Positions 37,721 to 46,756 of a stretch of DNA of 64,000 nt are shown piece by piece. Under the pieces are notes generated by a model that saw only the letters and a list, made by a program, of their open reading frames with translations, was not told the DNA's origin and did not search any database. The translations under genes and the position numbers were made by a program. Source of the stretch: Symmachiella macrocystis (GTDB taxonomy: Bacteria; Planctomycetota; Planctomycetia; Planctomycetales; Planctomycetaceae); NCBI RefSeq assembly GCF_007860075.1, contig NZ_SJPP01000001.1:3879490-3943489 (forward strand), given 5' to 3'. Each line of letters opens with the position of its first letter. Position 1 is the first letter of the stretch.

Positions 37721-38815
37721 TTAGAATAGTTTTGCTTGCCCTGATCCGTCGTCGACGGGGGTGGCGAGGCCGAGGTGTTGGAAGGCGGATAGGGAAATCA
37801 TTCGGCCGCGGGGGGTGCGTTTGATGAATCCGCTCCGCAACAGAAACGGTTCGATTTCATCTTCCAGCGTATCGGGGGGGATGTTCATGCTATGTCCCAG
37901 TGCTGCTACGCCGGCCGGTCCGCCGTCGAAGACGCGGATCAGCGTTTCCAGGTAGCGACGGTCTTGGCGATCCAGGCCGGTATCGTCGATCTCCCGTTTT
38001 TTCAGTGCCGCCACAGCCACTTCGGTAGAGATGCGGCCATCCGCTTCGCTATCGGCGAAATCCCGTGTCCAGCGTAGGAAACTATTTGAGTTACGTGGCG
38101 TCCCTCGGCTGCGACGAGCGATCTCGACTGCGGCTTCACGTGTGATCTCGACGTTCAGTTTTTTCGCATTGCGGGTGACGATTTCCGTCAGTTCCTCGAC
38201 GGTATAAAACTCCAGGTGTTCGCGATTGATGAAACGATCTCGCAGCGGCGCGGTCAGCATACCGCTCCGTGTAGTGGCTCCGATCAGGGTAAAGCGTTTG
38301 AGCTTCATGTTAATCGTGCGCGCATTGAGTCCTTCGCCCAGAGTGATGTCCACGCGAAAGTCTTCCATCGCGGGGTAGATAAATTCCTCGACCGACGGGG
38401 GCATGCGGTGGATTTCATCAATGAATAAGACCGAACCGTGACTCGCATTAGTCAGATACGGCAAAAGGTCTTTAGGAGCACTGAGCGACGGGCCGGAGGT
38501 GATTTGACATTCCGTTCCCAGTTCGCGGGGTAGCACGGTCGCGAAGGTGGTTTTTCCCAAACCGGGAGGACCGTCAAGCAACAGGTGACTGAGCGGCTCA
38601 TCCCGTTTGCGAGCGGCGTTGAGCATAATCTGTAACCGTTCGACGACAGCCTGCTGCCCCACTACGTCCGCCAGCCGTTGAGGCCGAAGGTCGTCCAGGC
38701 CGTCCTCGTCAAACAACGGGGTCCCTAACCCACCGCTGTTGTCTTCGCTGAGTTGTTTTTCATGAACGTCGTGTTGATCGTCATTGTCACCGCCAATGAT
38801 CGGTTTCCGCACCAT
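37721..38815 (-). CDS. ruvB: Holliday junction branch-migration helicase RuvB
   Basis: The 364-residue AAA+ ATPase drives branch migration of Holliday junctions with RuvA. Motifs are Walker [10 protein letters not shown] (Lys88), Walker B DEIH, sensor 1 region [11 protein letters not shown] and the C-terminal winged-helix part with [14 protein letters not shown]. The R-finger region is around the DRF motif and the sensor 2 segment reads [17 protein letters not shown], which is divergent from the usual RIANRLLRR pattern. The N-terminal 40 residues are an acidic extension, absent from E. coli. GAGG lies before the ATG. ruvA is not next to it; ruvC is 10 kb away on the same strand. Confidence 0.95.
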   Translation of the reverse strand: MVRKPIIGGDNDDQHDVHEKQLSEDNSGGLGTPLFDEDGLDDLRPQRLADVVGQQAVVERLQIMLNAARKRDEPLSHLLLDGPPGLGKTTFATVLPRELGTECQITSGPSLSAPKDLLPYLTNASHGSVLFIDEIHRMPPSVEEFIYPAMEDFRVDITLGEGLNARTINMKLKRFTLIGATTRSGMLTAPLRDRFINREHLEFYTVEELTEIVTRNAKKLNVEITREAAVEIARRSRGTPRNSNSFLRWTRDFADSEADGRISTEVAVAALKKREIDDTGLDRQDRRYLETLIRVFDGGPAGVAALGHSMNIPPDTLEDEIEPFLLRSGFIKRTPRGRMISLSAFQHLGLATPVDDGSGQAKLF

Positions 38816-39392
38816 CCGTGACCTCGCAAGTAAAACAGGCTACCCGCTCCGATTTCGCCAAAAGGAACTGGAACGGACGTTTTTCGCCAACAGTGTTGCA
38901 CTCGCGAAAGTATACCTTTGTAGAGGGGATCACCATAGCCCCGTGGTTTACGGGCCGAAATGAAAATCTGAACAGATAGGTCAGAGCCGTGCGTTGAGAT
39001 GTGATGGCTGAAACTCAATTGACTGAGTTATCAGCAAGAAGGGATGAGACGCGGTCCTCCCGAAATTGGTCTGCACCACGACTCAAACAGCTCTCAATCA
39101 CCATTTGAACGTACCAGAAATATGCCGCAATAAGAAAAACTCTTATCGGCCAGTCAGTTCCTAGAAATTCCGCGTTCCCTCGTGAAATGACGCGGTGAGA
39201 ACAACGGTGCGAGCAATATGTTGCAATCGTTGTTTTCTTAACATGGGAATCTGTAGAATTGTCGTATCTGCATCAATTGCGATATTGCAATTGGTTTGCG
39301 ATGGCGCCATAATCAATTAGCGGCAAGTTGTTCACGAATCAACAACGTACTCCGCAACGATTCGTTTTTTTGTTACCAACGGGATTCCAGTG
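38816..39392. other. Long intergenic region before the His-rich gene
   Basis: About 580 bases with no recognised gene. It contains an exact inverted repeat, CAATTGC-GATATT-GCAATTG, at 39274-39293, 100 bases before the His-rich gene. A related half-site, TTGCAATCGTTG, lies near 39220-39232. It could be an operator. Confidence 0.5.
39274..39293. promoter_or_regulatory. Candidate operator palindrome CAATTGC-N6-GCAATTG
   Basis: Perfect seven-base arms separated by six bases. Its position upstream of a metal-binding-type gene suggests a metalloregulator site, but no regulator is known to bind it. Confidence 0.3.
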
Positions 39393-39830
39393 ATGGTCCT
39401 TCGCTACGTACGCAAATGTATTGCAATCGTCGCGGTCACCGCCTATGTCGGGCTGGCCGTGGGCGGGCATGCATTGCATGACGTCACCTGCGATCACGAC
39501 CATGCGGCCCATTCGGCAGCCGTGCCGGAATCAGCCAAGCACGCTGCTCATAACGGACATCATCATCACCACGATGGCCATGTGCACAAGACTGCTCAGA
39601 CTGAGGCCAACAAAACATCATTGCCTCACAGTGATCATGATCACGCGCCGCATCATCGGCATGATCATGATTGTGTCATTTGCCATTTCACTGCTCTGAA
39701 TATGGCCATTGTTGCCGACACGGTGAAACTGCCCGAAGCGCCCCGGGACGCGGTGTCTGTCGCCACAGCAGTGCCGCTGCAAACGATTTATCAACCGTTT
39801 GGCGGCAACCCCCGCGCACCGCCTGCGTAA
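39393..39830 (+). CDS. Histidine-rich exported protein, possible metal binding
   Basis: The 145-residue protein has an N-terminal signal or membrane segment (about residues 8-25), then a very His-rich stretch at about residues 30-95 with clusters such as HHHHHDGHVH and HHRHDHDC, and a CVICHF Cys pair. Such composition binds Zn, Ni or Cu. The CxxC and the length resemble the DUF2946-like planctomycete proteins. No transporter gene is beside it. An inverted repeat about 100 bases upstream may regulate it. The ATG at 39393 is chosen over a GTG one codon before. Confidence 0.7.
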   Translation: MVLRYVRKCIAIVAVTAYVGLAVGGHALHDVTCDHDHAAHSAAVPESAKHAAHNGHHHHHDGHVHKTAQTEANKTSLPHSDHDHAPHHRHDHDCVICHFTALNMAIVADTVKLPEAPRDAVSVATAVPLQTIYQPFGGNPRAPPA

Positions 39831-39930
39831 TCCGCCCGTTGAATCAGGGTGCCTTTGGCAGCTTGCCCGCCAGTGCCTAACCGCGCGACCTGCGCGAACA
39901 TTGGTGGATGATCCGCCGGTGGTACTCGTT

Positions 39931-40128
39931 TCACCAGTATACGCTGGTTTTCAACAGGCGACTCCGCGCTAGCCGACAGCGCCAGGTGCGTTGCGTCGAT
40001 TCCTTAAAACGTCCGCGTTTCCGTCCTCCACATTTGGGGCAGGCCGCAGCGTGACGCATTAAATTGGCGCGCACCTCCTTCGCAATATTCGGCAGCAGCA
40101 GTGGTCGATTCAGACTATCAGTCATCAT
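39931..40128 (-). CDS. Possible small Cys-motif protein, 65 residues
   Basis: The frame carries CPKCGGRKRGRFKES and a later Cys in WRCRL, reminiscent of half a zinc ribbon, with a helical N-terminus. There is no clear ribosome binding site and only three Cys, so this may be chance. I include it because codon use looks coding. Confidence 0.25.
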   Translation of the reverse strand: MMTDSLNRPLLLPNIAKEVRANLMRHAAACPKCGGRKRGRFKESTQRTWRCRLARSRLLKTSVYW

Positions 40129-40235
40129 AGCGATATTGGGTTCGCACCTGCGCGGAGCGGACCGTGATACGCGGCGATTCCCATAAATCATTACGTCATT
40201 ATTTTCTCATAAAATTTCTTCATAAGGTACGTCAC

Positions 40236-41123
40236 ATGCATTCCAAACGCTTACGCAGGGGTTTTACTCTGATCGAATTGTTGGTGGTGATCGCGATCAT
40301 CGCAATCCTCATCGCACTGCTCCTTCCCGCTGTGCAACAAGCGCGGGAAGCCGCGCGGCGGACCCAGTGCCGCAATAACCTCAAGCAAATCGGTTTGGCG
40401 CTCCACAACTACCACGACATCCATTTGACATTGCCCTCAGGCTGGATCGGCGTCGACGGTTCCACAAACCTTCCCTGGGTCGAAGGGGGTGGTGGTTGGG
40501 GCTGGGCAACCATGATTTTGCCGATGCTCGAACAAGACCCGCTGTATAAAGCGATCGACTTACAGGCTCCGCTGCTGGATCCGACCAACGACCCGGAGCG
40601 GGTGTATGTGCTCAGCGCCTTTCGCTGTCCGACCGACCCCGGCCCCCCCACCTGGACGATCGATAACGAAGGGACCGGCATGCCGATCACGGAACTGGCG
40701 ACATCCAATTATGTCGGCTGTATCGGGACCGTCGAAATGGAAGACTGTGAAGGGGAGGCTCCCGGCTTTATCTGCAGCGGAGACGGGACCTTCTATCACA
40801 ACAGTTCGGTCAGACTGAAGAACATGTCCGATGGGACCAGCAATGTGATCATGGCTTCCGAACGGAGTTCGGCAATCGACATGTCCACTTGGTTGGGGGT
40901 CGTGCCGGAAGGGGAAGAAGCTTTTGCCCGGATTTTGGGAACAGCCGACCATACCCCCAATCATCCCGACGCGCACCTTGATGACTTCAGCAGCATGCAC
41001 ACGGGCGGCATTTTTTGTGCCTTCGGCGATGGCCGTGTGAAGTTTATCTCCGAATCGATCGACCTGGGCGTCTATCAGGGACTGTGCACGATTGCCGGTG
41101 GAGAGATACTGGGCGAATTCTAA
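40236..41123 (+). CDS. DUF1559 prepilin-like pseudopilin
   Basis: The 295-residue protein starts with a type IV prepilin cleavage and methylation signal, [17 protein letters not shown], at residues 9-23, then the DUF1559 segment [20 protein letters not shown], and ends in the family pattern MASERS and [12 protein letters not shown]. Planctomycete genomes encode dozens of such proteins; they may be surface or pilus-like parts. An AAGG lies ten bases before ATG 40236. A GC hairpin at 41160-41193 is a likely terminator. It is a single-gene unit. Confidence 0.95.
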   Translation: MHSKRLRRGFTLIELLVVIAIIAILIALLLPAVQQAREAARRTQCRNNLKQIGLALHNYHDIHLTLPSGWIGVDGSTNLPWVEGGGGWGWATMILPMLEQDPLYKAIDLQAPLLDPTNDPERVYVLSAFRCPTDPGPPTWTIDNEGTGMPITELATSNYVGCIGTVEMEDCEGEAPGFICSGDGTFYHNSSVRLKNMSDGTSNVIMASERSSAIDMSTWLGVVPEGEEAFARILGTADHTPNHPDAHLDDFSSMHTGGIFCAFGDGRVKFISESIDLGVYQGLCTIAGGEILGEF

Positions 41124-41159
41124 GCAATAAAAATCGTCTATTATGCAAGGATTCGATGT

Positions 41160-41193
41160 ACCCGCCCTTCCGGCTTTGTTCGGGGGGGCGGGT
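41160..41193 (+). terminator. Hairpin terminator after the pseudopilin gene
   Basis: ACCCGCCC at 41160-41167 pairs with GGGCGGGT at 41186-41193 and is followed by GATTTGTTTG. The stem is strong, while the T-tract is weak. Confidence 0.6.
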
Positions 41194-41276
41194 GATTTGT
41201 TTGAGCCTTGATTCAAACGCCCGAATCCGCGTTAATAAACAGGCGATTGCGTATTTTTGCCCCAAGGAGCTGCCCC

Positions 41277-42593
41277 ATGAGTGAATTCACAAACGATCCC
41301 CAAAGCCGCCGCCGTTTTTTGAAACAGGCAGCGTCTTTAGCGACTGCCACCAGTATTGCCTTGCCTGCAGTCGTTCCCACAGCCTGCTCGGCTTCGAATA
41401 GCCCCAACGAACGGCTGCGTGCCGGAGCAGTCGGCACATTTGCCCGCGCCCGTGCCAACATTAATGGAATCTCCAAAGCCGGTGTCGACATCGTCGCCAT
41501 GGCCGATATTGATGCGAACCGCATGGCGGAAACTTCAAAATCGTATCCCAAGACAAAAACCTTCGAGGACTTTCGCCATGTTCTCGATTACGAAGACCTG
41601 GACATCTTGATCGTCGGCACGCCCGACCACACCCACGCGATTCCCGTCGCCGAGGGATTGCGGCGAGGCATGGCTGTTTACTGCGAAAAACCACTGGCGC
41701 ATTCCGTGCATGAATGCCGCGTCATCCGCAATCTGGCCGCTGAGAAAAACGCGGTCACGCAGATGGGATCACAGATTCATTCCGGCGACAACTACCGTCG
41801 TGTGGTCGAAGAAGTTCAGGCGGGAACTATTGGCGACGTCAAACGCGTGCATGTCTGGTTAGGCAATGGACCGACCATCGTGGGAAAACGTGTCAAAAAA
41901 GCCGAAGTTCCTAAAGGCATCAATTACGACCTGTGGCTCGGACCGGCTCCCTATCGCCCCTTTCATGTCTCGCACTTCCATTTCGATTGGCGGTATTGGT
42001 GGGATTTCGGTGGCGGTTGGTTGGCCGACTTCGGCTGCCACTACATGGACTTGCCGTTTTGGGCTCTCGATTTGCGCTACCCAACCAGCGTGGTTGCCAA
42101 AGGAGAAAAGGCGCACGAAGGCGACAACGAAGTGCCGCACAAAATGCAGGTCGACTACCAATTCCCCGCCCGGGGCGACCAACCCCCGGTACACCTCACC
42201 TGGTACCACGGCGGCTGGATGCCCGAAGGGGCCGAGGTTTACAACAAAAAATCGGCCGTGCTCTTCGAAGGAGACAAAGGCCGCATCCTCGCCGATTATG
42301 GGTCCAGAAAAGTCTTTCTCGACAACGGTAAAGAAGCGGAACCGGTCGAACAAACGATTCCCAACTCTATCGGCCATCACAAAGAATTCGTCGAAGCTGT
42401 CAAAACCGGTGGACCGACCACCTGCAATTTCGACTACTCTGGCGCACTGGCCGAGGCAGCCCTGTTGGGCAACGTCTCCTACCGCACCGGCGGCAAGGAA
42501 CTGCAATGGGACGCGGAAAACCTCAAAGCCACCAACGCCCCCGAAGCCGATCAATACATCCAACGCGAATACCGCAAAGGATGGACTCTTTGA
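41277..42593 (+). CDS. Tat-exported Gfo/Idh/MocA-family oxidoreductase
   Basis: The 438-residue protein starts with a twin-arginine type signal (SRRRFLKQAA near residues 10-19, then a hydrophobic stretch ending in PTACSA). The Rossmann NAD(P)-binding domain has GAVGTFARARAN, VDIVAMADID, and the EKPLAHS motif (residues about 140-146), and the C-terminal domain is the Gfo/Idh/MocA alpha/beta domain. Such enzymes oxidise or reduce sugars and inositols. Planctomycetes have many exported ones, probably for polysaccharide use. AAGGAG before ATG 41277 sets the start. The following gene is a sugar dehydrogenase. Confidence 0.95.
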   Translation: MSEFTNDPQSRRRFLKQAASLATATSIALPAVVPTACSASNSPNERLRAGAVGTFARARANINGISKAGVDIVAMADIDANRMAETSKSYPKTKTFEDFRHVLDYEDLDILIVGTPDHTHAIPVAEGLRRGMAVYCEKPLAHSVHECRVIRNLAAEKNAVTQMGSQIHSGDNYRRVVEEVQAGTIGDVKRVHVWLGNGPTIVGKRVKKAEVPKGINYDLWLGPAPYRPFHVSHFHFDWRYWWDFGGGWLADFGCHYMDLPFWALDLRYPTSVVAKGEKAHEGDNEVPHKMQVDYQFPARGDQPPVHLTWYHGGWMPEGAEVYNKKSAVLFEGDKGRILADYGSRKVFLDNGKEAEPVEQTIPNSIGHHKEFVEAVKTGGPTTCNFDYSGALAEAALLGNVSYRTGGKELQWDAENLKATNAPEADQYIQREYRKGWTL

Positions 42594-42600
42594 CATGAGT

Positions 42601-42734
42601 GGTCAGTGACCGGTGGTCAGTGGCCAGTCTCCGAAGTTTTTAACCTATTCTCAGGCTGCCGGTTTGCGACCAAGCCACCTCCCTGGCGGTGGCATTCCAC
42701 AGCTATTTATCTGGCCACCGGCCACTAACCACTG
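42601..42734. repeat. GGCCAC-family inverted repeat element
   Basis: GGTCAGTGACCGGTGGTCAG and the following TGGCCAG at 42601-42627 face a partly complementary CTGGCCACCGGCCACTAACC at 42711-42734. Short units of the same type occur at 20821-20836 and 49607-49636. Confidence 0.6.
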
Positions 42735-42750
42735 CTTCTAATGGAAACCA

Positions 42751-43854
42751 ATGAAAGCCATCGCCGTACGTCCTGGTCAAGCCAATAGTGTTCACATGGC
42801 CGAGTTGCCCAAGCCTGCTGTCGCGGATGTACCCGACGGGCGGGGGGTGTTAGTCCGTGTACTGAAAATTGGCGTTGATGCCACCGACCGAGAAATCAAT
42901 GACGCCCTGTATGGTGCCTCGCCGCCAGGGTACGACTTTTTGGTTCTCGGACACGAATCGTTCGGCATCGTCGAAGAAGTCGGCCCAGCCGTCAAACATG
43001 TGCAGCCGGGCGATTATGTGACCTGCACCGTGCGGCGTCCCGGTGGCTCGATCTTCGATCAAATCGGCCGTAGCGACATCACCAGTGAAGAGGTCTACTA
43101 CGAGCGGGGGATTAACCTGCTGCACGGCTATCTGACCGAATACTTCGTCGACGACGCGGAATTCATTGTCCGCGTGCCGGTCGGGCTTAAGCACCTGCAC
43201 GTACTGGCCGAACCGATGAGTTGCGCCGCTAAGGCGGTCGAGCAGGCGTTCGAAGCGCAAAAGCGATTGCAGGTCTGGAAGCCGGAGCGAGCATTCGTTA
43301 CCGGTGCCGGGCAAATCGGCCTGTTGGCCACATTGATCCTGCGACTGCGAGGCATGGAAGTCTACACAATCGCCCGCAGCGGCAAGCCCAGCCTAAAAGC
43401 CGAAATCGCCGAAGCCTACGGCGCAACCTACGTCAGCACCCGCGAGACATCGCTCAAGGAGTTGGTCGAACAGGTCGGCAAGCCGGACTTAATCATCGAA
43501 GCCACCGGCAGCAGCCAAGTCGCCTTTGAAGCAATGGAAGTCCTGGGCCACAACGGCGCGATCGTCTGGACCAGCATCACCGGTGGCCAACGCAACATCC
43601 AAATCCCCTCAGACCACGTGAACCTCAACTGGGTATTGGGCAACAAGCTACTGTTGGGCTCAGTGAACGCCAACTACCGCCACTTCGAATCAGGCATCGC
43701 CGACATGGCCCTAGGCGAAGTCACCTACCCCGGCGTCACCGAGCGAATTCTAACCAACCCGGTCGACGGTTTGGAGAACTACGCCGAAATGATGCGGTTG
43801 TTGGTGGAAGAGAAATCAGCGCTGAAGGTGTACGTCAACGTCGCCGAAGGCTAA
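42751..43854 (+). CDS. Glucose 1-dehydrogenase-like medium-chain dehydrogenase
   Basis: The 367-residue protein is a zinc-dependent medium-chain dehydrogenase close to archaeal-type glucose 1-dehydrogenase. Ligands expected for the zinc site are visible: Asp43 in GVDATDRE, His68-Glu69 in LGHES, and Glu154 in LAEPMS. The Rossmann nucleotide fold is [16 protein letters not shown], followed by [11 protein letters not shown]. These enzymes oxidise glucose or related aldoses with NAD(P). It follows the Gfo/Idh/MocA gene after a dispersed repeat, so a sugar-use link is plausible. A strong GC hairpin follows the stop. Confidence 0.85.
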   Translation: MKAIAVRPGQANSVHMAELPKPAVADVPDGRGVLVRVLKIGVDATDREINDALYGASPPGYDFLVLGHESFGIVEEVGPAVKHVQPGDYVTCTVRRPGGSIFDQIGRSDITSEEVYYERGINLLHGYLTEYFVDDAEFIVRVPVGLKHLHVLAEPMSCAAKAVEQAFEAQKRLQVWKPERAFVTGAGQIGLLATLILRLRGMEVYTIARSGKPSLKAEIAEAYGATYVSTRETSLKELVEQVGKPDLIIEATGSSQVAFEAMEVLGHNGAIVWTSITGGQRNIQIPSDHVNLNWVLGNKLLLGSVNANYRHFESGIADMALGEVTYPGVTERILTNPVDGLENYAEMMRLLVEEKSALKVYVNVAEG

Positions 43855-43856
43855 CG

Positions 43857-43888
43857 GGCCCCCCAGCCCCCGGCTCCGCCGGGGGGCC
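43857..43888 (+). terminator. GC-rich hairpin after the dehydrogenase
   Basis: GGCCCCCC at 43857-43864 pairs with GGGGGGCC at 43881-43888, with a further internal CCGG stem. It lies three bases after the TAA. There is no T-tract, so factor-dependent termination is possible. Confidence 0.45.
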
Positions 43889-43916
43889 GCACCCATACGC
43901 CAAACAACCGAAGAGG

Positions 43917-43994
43917 CGTAGGTCAGGCAGCCGCCTGACGCGGTGCACATTGGAAGTCCAACGTCAGTTTCGTCACGCAGCCGCCTGACCTACG
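43917..43994. repeat. TCAGGCAGCCGCCTGA hairpin element
   Basis: Terminal inverted arms of 24 bases, 43917-43940 and 43971-43994, match at 21 positions, enclosing 30 bases. The core TCAGGC-AGCC-GCCTGA is itself a palindrome and recurs at 45712-45729. Confidence 0.65.
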
Positions 43995-44123
43995 ATGTTG
44001 AAAACGCCCGCCGACAAAATTACCCGTGATCTCCGCACGAAATTTCGCTACAGTCTGTTGAGCGAACAGCAACGTCTTCGCTCCGCGTTCACACAAGGTA
44101 AAAAACTGGGATTGGGGTTTCGC

Positions 44124-44363
44124 ATGGATATCTTCTTCTTCCTGCTGGTGGTATTGGCGATTTTCTTCTACGAATGGTTCCGGCGGTTCATCACGTTGAT
44201 GCTCTTGCCCGACGACTGCTTTCCGGGACGATACGACAAACTCATTTGGGGACTCGCGTTCATATTTCTGTTTTTTGTGACCCCGATTACGTTTAATTAT
44301 TGGCAGAAGGCGTACCTGCAAGTGAAATCAAATGAGACGGATGCCGCGCGTCAAACGGCTTAG
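44124..44363 (+). CDS. Small two-helix membrane protein
   Basis: The 79-residue protein has two hydrophobic helices (IFFFLLVVLAIFFYEWF and LIWGLAFIFLFFVTPIT) and no recognised domain. A GGGG lies six bases before ATG 44124. An in-frame ATG at 43995 would add 43 residues but starts at the edge of a repeat element. The role is unknown. Confidence 0.5.
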   Translation: MDIFFFLLVVLAIFFYEWFRRFITLMLLPDDCFPGRYDKLIWGLAFIFLFFVTPITFNYWQKAYLQVKSNETDAARQTA

Positions 44364-44441
44364 ATGCAGCCGCATTCTACGGGGGCGCTGATTTGATTTG
44401 TGATGTATTGAATCTTTCATCAGCAGCGGGAGGCGCTTCCC

Positions 44442-45710
44442 ATGCAAGTTCGTAATCCATGCTTGATCGTTTTGGTGGGAGTCTCGTTTTGCATCGGTTG
44501 CAACGAAGCACCGGAGAAACCAGCAGATAGCCAACAGTCCGCACCAGCACCTCCCGTAGCACAAAAAGAGACACCGCCAGCAAAGACCGAATCGCCACAA
44601 AAACGGGGCTGGGTATCACTCTCGGCAACATCGCAAGGCGTTGAAACGATCTCCGCCCTACCAGTTGCTGTTCCACACCGATTTTGGTCTAAAATTGATC
44701 CAGACCAGGGAATTGAGTGGTCGGAACAGAATCTACGATTGTTCCGCCGCACATTCTCGATGGACCAAACGACGTTCCTGCTGGGGGAACCGATCTTGGT
44801 ACGATTCCAGATTGAATTTTCCGGCGACGGTGAATGGGAAATCGACGATTGGTTTTATGTCAATAATCGCGACGAAACGTTCATCATCCTCATGCGCGAC
44901 GAGCACGGCAATTGGCTGCCCGATCGTTTCGATCTCATCCGTCGGTTGGGCGGAGGGCATGGTCCGGACGGTGTTTTTTCGTCGCAGGTCCCGGAAATTC
45001 ACTATCTACCGGTTCAACAATATTGTGCAGTCACAGAGCCTGGACAATATGAAATCTTCTGTATGAAACAAAGCATGCACGTCGGCTGGGACAATCAATA
45101 CCCGCCCTCGCCGCTCGCAAAAAAGATGCCTCCGGACGTCCTGAAAGAACTCAAACAGCGAAACTATGGCGGCGCCAATTCAGTCACGGATTTCGCCAAG
45201 TTCAAGATCCACATCAAGCAATGGTCGCCCGACGAATATACGCGCATGATTCAAAAATGGACCGACCTTGCTGCGGCGGGCGAGGATTCAACCCACGAAA
45301 ATCATCGTGACCAGAAGCCGGCGATTCGCCGGGCGTGGCGATACTCCCTGCAAAATGATTTTCTGCCGCAAATGCAGGAATGGAATAGACAATACACGAT
45401 TTACGAAGGGCACCCGTTTCAGCGGTTTTATATCTGGGAGGCAGCCGATGCTTGGAGGTCAGACCCGACAACGCGCGCCGAAGCGGCCGAATTTATTCCC
45501 CAATTCATTGAGGACTTGACGGCTGAATCGGACATCGCGCGGTCGACCGCAGAGTTCCATTTGCGCGCTTGGACGAAACAATCTTTCGGACACGACTGGC
45601 AAGGCCATCGCCCCGATCGGCCAACGTCCCAGGAAGGTGAACAGATGCAGGTCGCTTGGAAAGAGTGGTGGGAGAAAAACCGAGATAGTTTCGTCAAACA
45701 GGTCCCGTAA
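44442..45710 (+). CDS. Predicted lipoprotein of unknown function, 422 residues
   Basis: The N-terminus has a lipoprotein signal with lipobox FCIGC at Cys20, followed by a Pro/Ala linker. The rest is a soluble domain not clearly matched to a named family. An N-terminal beta part (LLGEPILVRFQIEFSG) is followed by helices with ARRAW-like aromatic pairs. GGGAGG lies eight bases before the ATG. The gene ends at a short palindromic repeat. The function is unknown. Confidence 0.7.
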   Translation: MQVRNPCLIVLVGVSFCIGCNEAPEKPADSQQSAPAPPVAQKETPPAKTESPQKRGWVSLSATSQGVETISALPVAVPHRFWSKIDPDQGIEWSEQNLRLFRRTFSMDQTTFLLGEPILVRFQIEFSGDGEWEIDDWFYVNNRDETFIILMRDEHGNWLPDRFDLIRRLGGGHGPDGVFSSQVPEIHYLPVQQYCAVTEPGQYEIFCMKQSMHVGWDNQYPPSPLAKKMPPDVLKELKQRNYGGANSVTDFAKFKIHIKQWSPDEYTRMIQKWTDLAAAGEDSTHENHRDQKPAIRRAWRYSLQNDFLPQMQEWNRQYTIYEGHPFQRFYIWEAADAWRSDPTTRAEAAEFIPQFIEDLTAESDIARSTAEFHLRAWTKQSFGHDWQGHRPDRPTSQEGEQMQVAWKEWWEKNRDSFVKQVP

Positions 45711-45711
45711 A

Positions 45712-45729
45712 TCAGGCAGCCGCCTGACG
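45712..45729. repeat. TCAGGCAGCCGCCTGACG palindrome, second locus
   Basis: One copy of the core of the element at 43917-43994, overlapping the end of the lipoprotein gene. Confidence 0.6.
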
Positions 45730-45814
45730 AGAGTTGCTATCAACACCCAATGCACACCAGCAAACGTGCTGCCGACAAGCTCCGCTCATTGAGATAAGCG
45801 GTCGCTATTCGCCT

Positions 45815-45842
45815 TGACCGGTTTTGACCGCCCGGTTAAATT
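45815..45842 (+). promoter_or_regulatory. Candidate sigma-70-type promoter
   Basis: TTGACC (45815-45820), 16 bases, then TTAAAT (45837-45842), before the small lipoprotein gene. Both boxes are imperfect, so this is a candidate only. Confidence 0.3.
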
Positions 45843-45908
45843 CCCGCCCCTCTCCTCGCTCTTACTCCAAATTGCGCCTCACCTTTCTCAATGCTGCGGA
45901 GTCGATCC

Positions 45909-46166
45909 ATGCGTCCTGCCTTGCTGTGCGGAGCGTTGTTGATGTTGAATTTGCTGATCGGTTGCTTGGCCTTAACGATCGGTGAAAAGACGACTGTCGT
46001 TCCCTCGGTCGGCGAGCAATTGACGCATCTCAAAGCGGCCTTTGACTCCGGGGCGCTGACCGATGCGGAATATACGTCGCAAAAAATGGCTCTGCTCAAC
46101 AAGTCCACCGAGCTGAACGAATCGCCGACCCAACTGGCGACGTTCGAAACCGAATCGGCCGAGTAG
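45909..46166 (+). CDS. Small lipoprotein with SHOCT-like tail
   Basis: The 85-residue protein has a lipobox-like LLIGC at about residue 19 and a C-terminal segment QLTHLKAAFDSGALTDAEYTSQKMALL that matches the short SHOCT pattern (Leu, Gly, Asp, Glu spacing). SHOCT segments are found at the ends of bacterial membrane and envelope proteins. A GGAG lies seven bases before ATG 45909, so I prefer it to the ATG six codons upstream. The role is unknown. Confidence 0.6.
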   Translation: MRPALLCGALLMLNLLIGCLALTIGEKTTVVPSVGEQLTHLKAAFDSGALTDAEYTSQKMALLNKSTELNESPTQLATFETESAE

Positions 46167-46197
46167 TTTGTCGCGGCCATCTGTTGCAATCCACAGC

Positions 46198-46563
46198 TCA
46201 CGAGGCGGACGTCAAAGCGAACGTCCAGTCGTCCTCATCCGCTTCCCGCGATAACACCGCTGTACCGGTCAATCGCTCGCCCTCTAAGCGGATTTCGATT
46301 CGCAGGTCCGTATCGGAGACTAATTCGTACGTACCACTGTCCCACCGGGTGACGGTTCCCCGGTTACCACTGACCTCGCCTTCGTAGCCTAGGTATACTT
46401 TTCGGTGGTCCGCGAGCGGCTCCGCGACGACTGCGCCGGGTTGATCGGGCGGGTGGGAGAGCCGGAAAGTGCGCAGTGATGCCTGTTTTTCGAGCATGAG
46501 GTCCCAGTGAAATTCGGGCCAATCATGCACGAGTACTGCAAATTTTGCCTTAAAATTAGGCAT
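46198..46563 (-). CDS. LigD 3'-phosphoesterase-like protein
   Basis: The 121-residue protein resembles the phosphoesterase (PE) domain of LigD, which processes 3' ends in bacterial end joining. It shows VHDWPEFHWDLMLE at the start (metal ligands His and His-x-Asp), then HRKVYLGYEGEVSG and TRWDSGTYEL. The Arg next to the Asp in LigD is Met here, which is normal for the stand-alone subfamily. No ligase gene is near. It may act on DNA or RNA ends; this is inferred. It is convergent with the SHOCT gene. Confidence 0.75.
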   Translation of the reverse strand: MPNFKAKFAVLVHDWPEFHWDLMLEKQASLRTFRLSHPPDQPGAVVAEPLADHRKVYLGYEGEVSGNRGTVTRWDSGTYELVSDTDLRIEIRLEGERLTGTAVLSREADEDDWTFALTSAS

Positions 46564-46756
46564 TTTTGGGTTTTGACTCCAATTTTTTCGTCAAAGGGCG
46601 CGTGTTTCGCTCTAGTTCGGGTATTCTGGTGGGCTATTGTCTGGCCGTGCCAGAGGCCACAGGCAGGATTGGGACATCCCCCACAATGATGTCGCCGCCT
46701 TAGATTTCGACTTGCGATCATACATGTTGACGTAACTGACTGTCAGGAAAAATTCC

